Shown piece after piece: positions 22,620 to 34,515 of a stretch of 64,000 nucleotides of DNA. Source of the stretch: Apoderus coryli (taxonomy: Eukaryota > Arthropoda > Insecta > Coleoptera > Attelabidae); assembly GCA_911728435.2 (NCBI GenBank), contig OU452202.1:14239135-14303134 (forward strand). The letters are read 5' to 3'. A program made the position numbers and the translations under genes. Below the pieces are notes generated by a model. That model was not told the DNA's origin. It saw only the letters and a program-made list of their open reading frames with translations, and ran no database searches. Each line of letters starts with the position of its first letter. Positions within the stretch are counted from its first letter, which is position 1.

Positions 22620-23640
22620 TGAGTATAATTTGTTGTTAGTTTACAATATCAGAAGCATATTATTATAAATGTATCTACTTATATGCATAACAAGTATTAA
22701 TGATAGTATTAATTATTATAAAGATATGTTCCTTGCTGGTCGAACACGGACAGGTAAGTGTGCATCTACTGTTATGAAAAGTTGCGGCTCGGTATTGACA
22801 TTACAAAGGGATATTGAGTTGTGGTTTTTTATATCATTTTAAATTAAAATTAGAAAGACTATACCTACTATTGGAACAGAAGAAAATAATGAGGTGGAGC
22901 ACCATCCTTCTGGTGGCATAGCAGACCCTCTTCATAAAACTAAAACGGAATACTGTTACAGAAACTGTCTAAGTAAGCCTAATTAATCATATACAAATTA
23001 AAAAATAAATAGAAAAAAAATAGATGTTTACATGTATAAAAGTGCTAAAAATCAAACATGTTTAATAAAATCAAATTTAAATATATTTTTCACAGTTTCA
23101 TTGAAATTTTACCAACCTTACTCTCGTCCTACGTAATAAATCGTTCAGTTCTAATAATTCAATTTCCTATTTCGTCACGTACTTATCTAAAGGTGTCCCT
23201 GTAGTCATTCTGGTCATGATAATCAAGTAGGCTTTTCTGTATGGGCGAAAGAAGTACAAAGAAACTTTTTATCGTCTAACTATACTTAATAGGGGAAGTT
23301 CGACTAACGGTTTTTCTTTTGTTTTTGCGGAACTGTAATTTATATGCAAAGTACCTATATACTGGCCGAGTATTATCTGCCGGTCTTTTAGTTAGTAAGC
23401 CTTTTTATCACGTATTTTATAAAAAACAGAGTGTGATATATGCTATTTGAGATACCTATCAGTGAAATAAATTATGTTTTCAGGGGTAACGGAAGAAATA
23501 AAGATTCTTTTGAAAGAAGGATGTCCTTGATATGGTCCTATGCCAATCTACATACATCTGTTCGACGATTTTTTGCGATTTTTGTTTTTATTTATTTCTG
23601 ACATTATTTTTACATATATAAAAAAATGTACACTTTAGAG
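22620..23640. other. 1 kb with nothing recognised
   Basis: AT-rich, no ORF of note, no inverted ends. Confidence 0.35.
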
Positions 23641-23799
23641 TAAATTTCGTCATCATGACTTAAATACTTCCTGAGTATTTGAAAGATGAAAATTAGGCTA
23701 TATTTTGACAAAATTCCATTTATTTAAAAAACCTTACGGTTTAGGCATTATAATTCTTAATGAAATAGACACTTAATTTGATCAGAGGATCTAAAAGTG

Positions 23800-24005
23800 C
23801 AATAATATACAGAGGATTCCATTTAAAAAAAACACAACTTTGATAGTTTTAGGTTATTTCGGACACCCTGTATAATATGAAACCAATTTTAAGAAGTAGC
23901 CATAGTAGATGCCCACATTTTGAACAAATGAAACTTTTTAAAAGTCAAGTAGTTTGGCCATAATATTCCGCGCCATAAATCGTGAATACCCCTGTATATA
24001 GATTA
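23800..24005 (+). repeat. Interspersed repeat D, diverged copy
   Basis: Contains GATTCCATTTAAAAAAAACA, GGACACCCTGTATAAT and AATACCCCTGTATA. Same order of blocks as the better copies at 24590-25045 and 52900-53625. Confidence 0.5.
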
Positions 24006-24589
24006 TATTATTGTTACCAAAGTACCTACAACAAGGAGACAGCATAAAATCCCCATCATTCACCAAACCGAAAGAAGAATAAAGTAACGAAAATAAAAGG
24101 AAAAACCTAATCCTAAAATCTTCTTACCGGGAAACCTTATTCAGTATTTTTACATAACATTGGTTTTCGTTCGTCAGATTTTTTCTTATCACAATATATT
24201 TTTTTGTAAAAACTGAGAATTACAAATTTATTTATGGATGTTAAAGAGTAGTTTAAAAATGTTGTAAACATGGTAAACCTTTGTCGTACTATTAGCTTTG
24301 TTTCATAACGGCTGATATTGGATTTCACGTAATAAAGCATCCTGATATGTTCTACAACTACAGCAGAACTACCTTAGTCGACGAAATGAGCATAATATGC
24401 TAAAGGATTTCTTCTTGTTGACAAATATCTTTCATGAAACTTTCTTTATACAGTTTACAGTATCTAACGCAATATTGCACGAGTTTGTACAGGCTGATTA
24501 TTCGTTGAGAGTTTGGGAAAACTAAGCATATTATGATTCTTTTGAATATTTGAGTGATTATTTTTATTACCAATATATGTGATCATCTT

Positions 24590-25045
24590 CCATGCAAAAT
24601 TAATGATATACATGTCTATAGGAAAGCTTTACTTTAACTTAAATTTTTGTGTCATCAAATACATGAAACTAAGGGATTCAATTAAAAATTCCCCAGACTG
24701 GCTTAAAAAGAACAAACGAATAGGTGTGATTTTTTTCATTCAAATGATCTCTATCTATTTATAAAAATTAAAATATTTAAAAAAATGTCAGGTGAGATGT
24801 ACTTTAATGAAAGATAGGTTTATTTTGAACGGGGAATCTAAAAATATATTCATATACTGGGCATTCAATTTAAAAAAAACACAACTATGGTGTATTTCTT
24901 ATATTTAGAGCACCCTGTATAGATTAATAATATTTTTAACATGGAGACATAATTCATTTTTATCGAACCCATGGATAAAACTTTTAGAAAATTATATAGT
25001 TTAGCCACACGATTCCGTGTCGTCTGGCGTGAACAACCCTGTATA
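24590..25045 (+). repeat. Interspersed repeat D, copy 2
   Basis: Block order: CTATAGGAAAGCTTTACTTT, CCAGACTGGCTTAAAAAGAA, AAAAAAATGTCAGG, TTTATTTTGAACGGGGAATC, AAAAAAAACACAACTATGGT, GCACCCTGTATAGATT, GAACAACCCTGTATAA. Nearly the same order and sequence occur at 52900-53625. Noncoding, with several CCCTGTATA motifs that look like nested mariner-type ends. Confidence 0.65.
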
Positions 25046-25740
25046 ATTATACAATAATAGTAATACAAAACAACAGCATTAATTTCGTAAATTGGTGCTA
25101 ATAATATATTTATTTCATCTATCAGTAATTATTATATATTGTTCCTATAGTCCTGTTATAATTATTATGTATTATTGAGAGAATTACGGAGCAATTGTAT
25201 TTACTCTATGAGGCTAAATTGATTCTTTGTTGTTGTATACAGCATGATGAAGGTATAATAATATCGACGAAGAACCAAGAATCAGAAATAAAACAATTAA
25301 GTTTATTAATAATAAGAATTTTTAAATACACTATGCCGTGCCGGTACAAAAGTAATAAACAAAGCACTTTATTTTATTAATAAACAGTTTATCCGGTGTT
25401 GCAACTTACACAACATTTAGAGGACATCCTTATATATACTTATCACTACTAGTTTTATAAAAAACTGTTTTAATTAAGCTGAATAAGTACTGATTTATTA
25501 AACCGCGTCTTTCAAATAATGTCCCAATGTAAACACAAACAAATCGACGTTGCCAAATTTGCTTGTTCGTGGCACGTCTAAAGAAGGCTGTGATTTAGCC
25601 ATAACGCGAAAAACCGTCCAATCAAGTTTGATATTCTGTTTTCCGGGTCATAATGTTATTGTGCGCTAGATCGAGATTTAGAATATTTTACGAAATACTA
25701 CATTATTATATTATAAGCATTTTACATGTTTTTTTTATTT
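25046..25740. other. Nothing recognised
   Basis: AT-rich, no convincing coding sequence or repeat. Confidence 0.35.
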
Positions 25741-25751
25741 TGCTAGGTTTC

Positions 25752-25935
25752 GTTGCGATAATAATAATACTTTATTTGCACATCTAACAAAACAGTTCTT
25801 GCCATGGTCAATATAAATTAAAGAACATTATAAAAACAACTACAATATCATATCAATACAAAATTAAAACATGACATCAGTCCAGGTATTAAAACATTAA
25901 CATTTGAAGTTGGTAAATTAAAGAAACAAAATAAT
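25752..25935 (-). repeat. Possible LINE 3' end fragment
   Basis: ATAATAATAATACTTTATTT read on the minus strand is an AAATAAAG signal followed by a (TTA)n tail, as seen at the 3' ends of the LINEs near 43.8 and 62.6 kb. No coding part is attached. Confidence 0.4.
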
Positions 25936-25940
25936 TCTTC

Positions 25941-25984
25941 TGTCGACGTTTTGACTTATATTATATTAAGTCATCCTCAGGACA
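25941..25984 (-). ncRNA. Hammerhead-like motif (Penelope-type), degenerate
   Basis: Minus strand: TGTC, then CTGAGGA, stem II GACTT...AAGTC, then AAAACGTC, then GACA. TGTC and GACA can pair as stem I. The conserved G of GAAA is A here, so self-cleavage is unlikely in this copy. Confidence 0.4.
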
Positions 25985-25999
25985 CTACAATACAAAAAA

Positions 26000-26840
26000 A
26001 AAATTGGAAAACAGAAAGGGTGACTTAAAATCTAAAATTAATTGATATAGAAATATATAAACAAAACCATCAAAGCAGGTCAAGTACTGTATATAGACTG
26101 TTTTGTTTATATTGTCGCTACTGGATATCCCATTAAATTTGTCCAGCCTCGTGTGAAATTTACACCGACACGATTTCTAATTAGGAACAATATTTTGACA
26201 AAGCCTATTCTTATCACATTATGCCAACCAGTTGCAATTTACTCATCCATACGTTATATGAGCGCACCAACAACGGCAAAGCTAGAGCAGCTCCATGAAT
26301 GTCTTTTATAATATATTAACTGCACATGGAGTATTTCAAAACTGTTTGATGTCAATCACATTCATATTTCATTTCATTTTAAGAGTGTAAGCCACTATAG
26401 ACGGCGTTAGTTCGGGGAAATAGGTCACTCCTGATGAAATAGATTTAAAAATTATAAATATTTAGCGTAATTGAAGATTTAACTTTCTTCACTTTGTTAG
26501 TTTTATCTGTTCTTCAATAAGCTAATTCTCTGGAGTCTCAGTTATAACCACAGAGTGTATCTTACTATTTCTTCTACTTTCTTCTTCTGTCGTTTTCTTA
26601 ATAATGACTAGGGACTAATGCGGGTGCGATAAGTCTCTTACTATTTTATACGTTGCTCATCCTATTAAGCTCAGCAATCTTATTACTGTTATATATTGTT
26701 CTAATCATTCTTGCCACAGATACCAATCGTCGCCAACGTGATTAAATTCTGTTATACAACCGATTAAAGCCATCATTATTTGTTAAAATTTGCCTTAATT
26801 TTTAATTATTAACTGATTTACTTATTTATTTGTAAACCTA
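26000..26840. other. Nothing recognised
   Basis: AT-rich. The part near 26100-26300 may be old element sequence downstream of the hammerhead-like motif, but no reading frame supports it. Confidence 0.3.
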
Positions 26841-26847
26841 ACCCAAA

Positions 26848-27237
26848 ATGCGACTCATTAGTGCCAATTGTCACTTTAAGTGTCAATGTCAACGCGTTCA
26901 AATGGCATGCCAATGTCCGTCCTTTCTCTTTTGTGGAAAAGCTGTGGAGCTTCTTTTAGAGGTATGCGCGAATAACATTAGCACATTCAAGAACCAAGAT
27001 GAACGGTGTACTTTTTTTTACCTCATGGAATGTCACCAGGCCCCCGTTTTTATTATATACTATATCATTTTATACGTTTACCTCGTCGCCACTGTAATGT
27101 TTTATACTTTTACTTCAATCGAGCACTGTTTAAATCTTAATTACTGGTTTATTATGCATTCGGTACAAGAATTTATGGTTCCGCGTTTTCTGTTATTTTT
27201 TATGATGTTGGCACTACCACGGTTAGATCGAAAGTGA
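26848..27237 (+). other. Unassigned 129-codon ORF
   Basis: Longest open frame in this area, start context CAAAATG. Cys-rich beginning (CHFKCQCQRVQMACQC), then two hydrophobic segments at roughly residues 66-86 and 110-122. No motif I recognise and no evidence of expression. It may be chance. Confidence 0.2.
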
Positions 27238-27430
27238 TCCTTGTCCTTCCTTCTGGACGCATACATACCACACGGCGCATCCTGACAGTACTATTTCTGT
27301 GATCTTTTTGTCATTTACCTTTCTTGCAAGACTCTTGGTGACGAGATATATTTCCGAATATTTTTATTTAAGTTATTCCGTATTTCGAATAAGATTAGGA
27401 ATTTTGTTTATTTCAAATCAATGAATAATT

Positions 27431-28012
27431 ATTCAATATTTCGGATAAGTTTAAGAGCTATTAATTTTTGAACCCTTTTTTAAACCTCTTGCCTACACTC
27501 AATGTTGCCAAAGGTTAATGAGCACCTATAAATACCCCGTAGGATTTTTGTATTAAATTTGTTAACAATCTGTTAAGTGAGCTTTGAGTTGTCGTGGATA
27601 TACAGATTTTACTGATCCATTTTTAAACTATTCACAGACGCCTATGGTATATACATTTGTGTATTTTTATCACCAATTGAACTACTTAAAGGACTAAATA
27701 TATCATTTTTACATTCTAATTTTTCTGACCCTTTTTACACTATTTTGGAACGCCAATGTAATCTAGTTTTTTTATAGTTAATGTTTTAGGGTAGGCTCTA
27801 TTAAACCAATGAAAAATAATTGTAAAATATTTCGGATAAGTTTAAGAAGTATGCACTTTTTTTGAATTTTTAACCCTTTTTTAAACCCCTTGCCTATGCT
27901 CAATGTTTTCCAAAAGTTAATAAGCACCTAGACATCTCATGTAGTATTTTTGTACCAAATTTGGATAAAATATGTTAAGTGGTTTTTGAGTTATCCTAGA
28001 TGCAGACAGACA
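27431..28012 (+). repeat. Two direct copies of a 190-bp repeat
   Basis: Copy 1 about 27431-27618 and copy 2 about 27821-28012. Both start ATATTTCGGATAAGTTTAAG and share AACCCTTTTTTAAACC, CTTGCCTA, TTAATAAGCACCTA-like sequence and a final CAGA box. Noncoding; SINE-like size. Confidence 0.6.
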
Positions 28013-28095
28013 TTTTTTAAAACTACTTCTTTACGTATAAACATTGAAATAAAAAAAAATCATGAAACTAATAATAGGCTTCCTATACATTAGTA

Positions 28096-28683
28096 TATTG
28101 TACAGCGAACATGAAATTACATATATTTCCTACGAGTATGATCGTTTGTAGCATGAGCCGCAGGCGAGTGGTGCAAATCATACAAGTAGGAAATGGTCAT
28201 TTCATGTGAGTTTCACACCATACTTTTTCTGCGATTGTTTTAATGCTTTTGAATAAATTAAACATAATTTTTAGGAAAATATTTGTTTTTCGAAACTTAC
28301 CCCTGTTCGTAAGCCTAAATACGATAAGTTAGAAGTATTAAATTGACTATGTGGTGTTAAACTATATTCACTATCACTGTTTTTGTATTGTGAAATTAGC
28401 GAAATACTTAATTATAATTATTATTAATTATAACTACCTAAACTGTCAATGTGTGTTTGTATTTTCGGCGTTGCTATGGTGTTTTTTCATGGCCGACGCT
28501 ACTTTTGTCATTACCAGGAAATTTACCCGTGCGTAATAAATATTTCCCACTAGTTGCTAGGCACCTAGTGGGAAATATTTATTGTGCACGGGTAAATGAA
28601 AAACAGCATTACAATGTACTACATTTTCAAATCATGATTGAACATATAATAAACGCATTTAAATACAGTCGTAGAAAATAGTA
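28096..28683 (+). repeat. Hairpin repeat R, tandem unit 1
   Basis: About 587 bp. Hairpin 1 (28107-28206): arms TTTCCTACGAGTATGAT / ATCATACAAGTAGGAAA. Hairpin 2 (about 28526-28598): arms CGTGC.TAATAAATATTTCC around ACTAGTTGCTAGGCACCTAGT. No conserved ORF, although short chance ORFs occur. Confidence 0.7.
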
Positions 28684-29270
28684 TATTGTGCAACGAGCAT
28701 GAAATGACATATATTTCCTACGAGTATGATCGTTTGCAGCATGAGCCGCAGGCGAGTGCTGCAAATCATACGAGTAGGAAATGGTCATTTCATGTAAGTT
28801 TCACACTATACTTTTTCTACGACTGTTTTAATGCTTTTGAATAAATTTAACATAATTTTTAGAAAAATATTTGTTTTTCGAAACTTACCCCTGTTAACGT
28901 ATAAGCCTAAATACGATAAATTAGAAGTATTAAATTGACTAGGTGGTGTTAAACTATATTCACTATCACTGTTTATGTGTTTTGAAATTAGCGAAATACT
29001 TAATTATAATTATTATTAATTATAAATACCAAAACTGTCCATTTGGTGTTTGTATTTTCGGCGTTGCTATGGTGATTTTTCATGCCCGCCGCTACTTTTG
29101 TCATTACCAGGAAATTTTATCCGTGCGTAATAATATTTCCCACTAGTTGCTAGGTAACTAGTGGGAAATGTTATTACGCACGGGTAAATGATAAACAGCA
29201 TTACAATGTACTACATTTCCAAATCATGATTGAACCTATAATAAAGGCATTTAAAGACAGTCGTAGAAAT
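28684..29270 (+). repeat. Hairpin repeat R, tandem unit 2
   Basis: Same order as unit 1. Hairpin 1 at about 28700-28793 with an inner palindrome TTTGCAGCA...TGCTGCAAA around GAGCCGCAGGCGAG. Hairpin 2 at about 29107-29188. Both hairpins kept pairing despite substitutions between units. The 105-codon ORF starting at 29226 runs out of this repeat and has no recognisable content. Confidence 0.7.
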
Positions 29271-30880
29271 AATATATTACATATGATATTATGGAGATCT
29301 AAAAATATTGGAGTTGGGCTCTTTTTCGTTACGTCACGTGGTATGACTGTACGACACAAAAAGAACACTCACCGTTTCGCTCTAGACGTTCGAGTAACGT
29401 ACCTATATGGATCTGAAATAAGATTTTCTGGTATACTTATTTGCTACGACAGACATACACAAATTTATTATATCCTGGAGACGGTTGGCCTGGCTGCGTT
29501 TGACAGCTGTCGTTGCCATATTTCCATGATAACTATATTTTAATTTATTGAAGTGATTATAATATGTAAGCTAATAAAATTGTGGTTCGTTTGTTGTTTT
29601 GTGGCAGAACTTTATGTAAGGATTCCTAATCGAAAATTGTTATGCCGGTATATTGTTTGAGATATCTGAGTGATAATCCCAAGCAGTTGCTGGTGAAAAA
29701 TATCTAAATAATGTTGCTTTAGAAATCTTGATTTGTAGTTGGAGATCGTGAAATGGTTTACCGGGCCTGCCTTTACCAGATTTGTTTCCAAGAATATACT
29801 TCAGCAATACTCTTAAAGGAGGTGATCTGGGACAACGAATATCAATAATTTAGAGCACTGATGATTAATTGCTTGACTACTGCTTTCACCTTGTAGCAAA
29901 CTTGAATACTCGTAGTTCAACTTGTGGCTATTCAAGTTCACACAGTAGCGCATAAATATAATAAATTTGTTTTCCCTCAACCTCTTGCATACGAGTGATG
30001 TTTTGAAATAAAACTTCATTTCCATCTATAAAAGTAAATCTTTTCTCTAACCAACAGCAAAAATAAATCTCATTTTCCCGTTATCCGCTGAATTTTTTAT
30101 TGTCCATCTATAAAGGACGTAATTTTATGACAGTGGAAAACATAAAAAGCTTATAAACCAATATGTCATTGACCATGACATCCAATATCCTGAAACCATT
30201 CTATCTTTTACTTCCTACTTTACTGATATTGACAATTTTATATTCAAATTAGATATTTATTTGATGAAAATTTGTTCAATATGTTGTATTCCTTTTAACT
30301 TATGTATAATATAGATCATTATATAGAGTGAGTGAAAAACCTCTGAATTATGTTTTTTGTTAGAACTTTTTTATATATCGACCCAGTTTTAGTATTGTTT
30401 AAATGTTAAACGATTAGGCTACCCCAAGAAATTTACATTTTTGATATATCAAAAAACTTCAAGATGGTGGACATAATCAAACATTTGTAATGTTCAAAAG
30501 CTGCTGGAACTTTTTTGGACCACCCTGTTTAACTATAGTCAAATTTTCGTGCAAAAAAACTGACATTTGTTAAATAAATGAGATCCTGAGCCCTACAATT
30601 GGAGTAAAATTAACTTAATTATTGACAATTTTCCAAATCATGTTTTTCACATAACGAGTATTATAACAATATCCAGATAAATTTTTCTCATTGCTTTAAC
30701 AAACGATCTTGAGCAATATCACCTTTCATTAATTGTTGATTTATAAGTATTTTCTATTTCTAGCCGACATGGGACCTGGGATTAATATTTGGTAATCGAC
30801 GACAATTTTAAGAGCAAATATCGTTTAATAATACTATTTCTCACTGACCATTTGGTAATTCTACAATGTTGCAAATTTTT
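29271..30880. other. 1.6 kb without recognisable features
   Basis: AT-rich. One GACCACCCTGTT string near 30519 looks like a lone mariner-type end. No coding sequence seen. Confidence 0.35.
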
Positions 30881-30899
30881 CCGAGCGGATAAGCTTATA

Positions 30900-31052
30900 C
30901 TTGTTGTCCTTTCGGGACTAATTGCAAAATTTCAAACCCTTTTGACATTTTGCTTCAGGACGTATGGTTATGGAAACTTTTTTTCATAAAATGAGCTGAG
31001 AAATCACCCCGTTAAATATTGCCTCGTCTTCTTGAAACACCCTGTATAACGA
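30900..31052. repeat. MITE arm (partner of 18270-18390)
   Basis: TTCATAAAATGAGCTGAGAA, CACCCCGTTAAATATTGCC and GAAACACCCTGTATAA match the end of the 17990-18390 repeat. Confidence 0.55.
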
Positions 31053-31129
31053 AAAAAAAAACAATTTCCGGAATATTTCCGCTCACGCTACGTAATGATG
31101 ATTCATGTTAAATATTTTATAAGCGATGG

Positions 31130-31400
31130 GATACTTTACCATATGGATTTGAGTTGAGTTACAGTAGATCGCAAGCCCAAGTTTCATCTACAAGTGCAGG
31201 GGGCTCTCCCTGATACAGTCCCAAATTCGCGATTGAAACAGGTTTCAAGTCAGGTAACGCGGTAGCAATCTAGCACAGAACCTCCCCATGCCCAAATGTT
31301 CAGGCATGTTAAGTGGATATCCCTGTATGCTCTCACACATGACAGAGAAGGGTATTTAATAAACGCAGGCTTCGATCTGAACGTACTGAAATCTACTTAT
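31130..31400. other. GC-richer island, unassigned
   Basis: Clearly less AT-rich than either flank. It contains CAGGGGGCTCTCCCTGA, AACCTCCCCATGCCC and GCGGTAGCAATCTAGCAC. All frames on both strands hit stops within about 60 codons. It could be an RNA gene, a SINE or a repeat fragment; nothing decisive. Confidence 0.25.
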
Positions 31401-31804
31401 ACTAGTAAAAGTTTATGCTGTTTCTCACATCAATCGCTGAATCGCAACTATATGGAAATTTGAAAGGAAATACTGAATAAGTTGCTGCAAAAATATATCT
31501 TTTATAATATTAAACGGATAATAAAAATTGTATATAAAAAAACAATTTTTGATGGGAGCTCTTACTAAAATGCGCGTTTCCTATTCACTCAAAGCAGCAA
31601 TTCAATAATTTACAAAAAAATGTTTCTTGATGTGAGCATTAGAAAGGTTTCTTTCTACGACTGCCTTTAAATGCTTTTATTATATGATCAATCATAATTT
31701 GAAAATGAAGTACATTGTAATGCTATTTTCATTTCCCACTAGTTCCCAGTAAATTGACAGTTTACATTATTTCGCTAAGTTCGAAGGTTTCAAAGCCATT
31801 TATA

Positions 31805-33878
31805 CAGGGTGGTCCAACGAAAAGTTTGCACCTAGCTAGTAGTCGAATGCGAAAATGCTCGGACACGTCGATTTTGCTTTTGAGGGGGACACATTTTAAA
31901 CATATTTTTCGATCTGCGCCTTTAACCCCCTAGCGGGGGTGAGTAACAACCCTAAAATTTTAAATGGAAAGAGGGGTCTAATGACATATCATTTGAAAGG
32001 ACACAAAATTGTCTTTCTAATGATACCCTATTTGTCGAATTTTACTAAAACAGTTAATACGAAAACGACTTTAAAGACATTAAGCCGATAATTTTGGTAT
32101 TAATGAGAAATACAAATAAGTTTTAATTATTGCGAGTGAAAACACCTGCAATCGTTAGTACATTCCAATGTTTGTTAGTTTTAACATTGCTTTGTAAAAA
32201 AAGTAAACAAGCTGTTAAATTGATTTATTAAAACGTTACATTAACAAATGTTGAAAATGTGACCCATTTGATTCCATACAATAATACAGATTTTGTTCAA
32301 ATCTATTTCTAACATTTTGTAGCATATCAGGTGTTATGTTTCTGCACTCTTCTGTAATGCGTTGGCGAAGATCTTCTATGGACTCGGGCTTCGTGGCAAA
32401 ACATTTATTTTTTAAGTGCCCCCAAAGAAAAAAGTCTAAAGGCGATAAATCCGGTGACCTGGCAGGCCATTCAATGGGGCCCCTCCTTCCAATCCACCGT
32501 CCAGGGAACCGGTCATCTAAGAACTGTCTTACAGGAGCCACATAGTGCGGAGGTGCTCCATCTTGCTGGAAATAAAGCCGATCAGCAGTATGATTTTGGT
32601 CATCTTCTATTATTTGTGTTATTAAAGGATCAATTGTGTCTTCAAGCATGTTTAGGTACACTTCACCAGTTAAATTTCCAGGAATAAAAAGTGGTCCTAT
32701 AATATGATTTCCTAATATGCCACACCAGACGTTTATTTTTTGAGGATACTGGGTATGAACCTCACGGAATAAATGTGGGTTACTGTCATCCCAGTAACGG
32801 CAATTGTGCCTATTTACAGCTCCATTCAAATAAAATGTGCATTCGTCGGAAAAACAAATGTTAAATAATAATTGCGGATCTTCAATTAAACGCTGGCTCA
32901 TTGCTTCACAAAATTGCAGCCTTCTATCAGGATCATCCTCATTTAGTTCCTGTACTAATTTGATTTTGTACGGATGAAATTTGTACGCTTTTAAAATTCG
33001 TATTATGGACGAACGGGAGACACCTGAGGCTTCAGCTAGTTGACGGGTACTTTGACTATGATCCATTTCAACATGCCCTAAAACAGCGACTTCCACAGCT
33101 TCATTTCTGATCGGTTTCTGCGGCTGGTGTTTTACATTATAGACAGATCCGGTATCTACAAACTTTTTAACTAACTTGCCAACGTACACATCATTCACAT
33201 TTTTATCGGGATGTCTCTCATTAAATAAGCGAGCCGTAAGTCTAGCACTACTATTATTTTGAAAATAAAGTTTAACAATTTCAACTCGTTCTAGAATGGA
33301 ATAAATCATTTTGTACGGTAAAAGTAAAATAACTTGAGAAGCAACCAAACTGAATCAATGAAAAGACTAAAATAAACGGTGTAAATTCTTTTCCTACACG
33401 TATCTGCAGTTTTTATTTCAACAAAAAACGCAAACGATTAGTGAGGAATTTAGTTCTGATAAATAAGATAGTGTTTTTGAAATCCCGTTTTTCTTCAAAG
33501 TAAATAATTTAGAAATGATTGTAGTTGTTTTCAGTCGTAATAATTAAAGCTTATTTGTATTTCTCATTAATACCAAAATTATCGGCTTAATGTCTTTAAA
33601 GTCGTTTTCGTATTAACTGTTTTAGTAAAATTCGACAAATAGGGTATCATTAGAAAGACAATTTTGTGTCCTTTCAAATGATATGTCATTAGACCCCTCT
33701 TTCAATTTAATATTTTAGGGTTGTTACTCACCCCCGCTAGGGGGTTAAAGGCGCAGATCGAAAAATATGTTTAAAATGTGTCCCCCTCAAAAGCAAAATC
33801 GACGTGTCCGAGCATTTTCGCATTCGACTACAAAAAAAAGAGAAAAGCTAGGTGCAAACTTTTCGTTGGACCACCCTG
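31805..33878 (-). mobile_element. Complete DD41D mariner with about 340-bp TIRs
   Basis: Perfect 35-bp outer TIR beginning CAGGGTGGTCCAACGAAAAG, with TA on both sides (31803-31804, 33879-33880). TIR similarity continues about 340 bp inward on each side (31805-32145 against 33535-33878) with few differences. 2074 bp in total. Structure and intact ORF make it a good candidate for an autonomous, recently mobile copy. Confidence 0.9.
32236..33309 (-). CDS. Mariner-family transposase, intact, DD41D
   Basis: 357 residues from the ATG at 33309 (MIYSILERVEIVKLYF). The frame stays open 13 codons further upstream, but no ATG is there. The N-terminal half has two helix-turn-helix regions, including ARLTARLFNERHP and STRQLAEASGVSRSSIIRIL. 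The DDE core has Asp in NICFSDECTFYL, Asp in LYFQQDGAPPHYV and Asp in SPDLSPLDFFLWG; I count 41 residues between the second and third Asp, so DD41D. All catalytic residues are present, with no stop or frameshift. The enzyme would excise and insert DNA at TA sites in the nucleus. DD41D spacing is known from rosa-type mariners; subfamily placement is by recollection. Confidence 0.92.
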   Translation of the reverse strand: MIYSILERVEIVKLYFQNNSSARLTARLFNERHPDKNVNDVYVGKLVKKFVDTGSVYNVKHQPQKPIRNEAVEVAVLGHVEMDHSQSTRQLAEASGVSRSSIIRILKAYKFHPYKIKLVQELNEDDPDRRLQFCEAMSQRLIEDPQLLFNICFSDECTFYLNGAVNRHNCRYWDDSNPHLFREVHTQYPQKINVWCGILGNHIIGPLFIPGNLTGEVYLNMLEDTIDPLITQIIEDDQNHTADRLYFQQDGAPPHYVAPVRQFLDDRFPGRWIGRRGPIEWPARSPDLSPLDFFLWGHLKNKCFATKPESIEDLRQRITEECRNITPDMLQNVRNRFEQNLYYCMESNGSHFQHLLM

Positions 33879-34115
33879 TATATTGAAAAACAGTGATAGT
33901 GAATATAGTTTACTACCACCTAGTAAATGTAATACTTTTAACTCATCGTATTTAGGGTTACGCTAACAGGGCGAGTATAGGTAAGTTTCGAGAAACAAAT
34001 GTTTTCCTAATTATGATGTTTAATTAATTTATTCAAAAGCATTAAAACAGTCGTAGAAAAAGTATAGTGTGAAACTCATATGAAATGACCATTTCCTACT
34101 AGTATGATTTGCAGC

Positions 34116-34513
34116 ACTTACCCTTCATTATTCACTTTTTTGCGGATATACATCAGTGGTGGCTCGCGAGTTGAAAAAGTGGTGTAGTGCAGGGAACAAA
34201 AAGACGGCTAATTCGGCGTTTTAGCTTTTATCATTAGTAAAAACGCTTGCAATACACTCGAATTTGGAGGCTGCAGAGCATTTCGCGCCAGTGGTTTATT
34301 TTTTTTATTCATGTGGTAGTAATTATTGTTAATGGAAGAAAACTGTCGCGCCAGCGGTTCATGTTCATAAATTTTAAAATGCATTTTGTCTCTTTAAAAA
34401 TAAAGACTATAAATTAAAAGATATTACTTAGTATATATTTTTTAAATGTTATTACTATTTACTTTTGGTGAAGTGGCACTTCACCTACTACACCTGAATA
34501 GCCGCTACTGATA
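34116..34513. other. Nothing recognised
   Basis: Spacer between repeat R and the next transposon. Contains two TCGCGCCAG(T/C)GGTT strings but no ORF. Confidence 0.35.
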
Positions 34514-34515
34514 TA

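Larger units (their letters stand above)
31660..34115 (-). repeat. Hairpin repeat R, third copy, split by a mariner
   Basis: Reverse-orientation copy of unit R: 31660-31804 matches the unit end (hairpin 2 half, TTTCCCACTAGTT) and 33879-34115 matches the unit start region (GTGATAGTGAATATAGTTTA, CATTTCCTACTAGTATGATT). The DD41D mariner lies between them. Confidence 0.75.

Noticed and set aside
28096..29270. CRISPR array
   Set aside because: Two long tandem units with hairpins, not short regularly spaced repeats, in clearly eukaryotic sequence.
29226..29543. 105-codon ORF as a gene
   Set aside because: It begins inside repeat R, has no recognisable domain, and the region around it is noncoding repeat.
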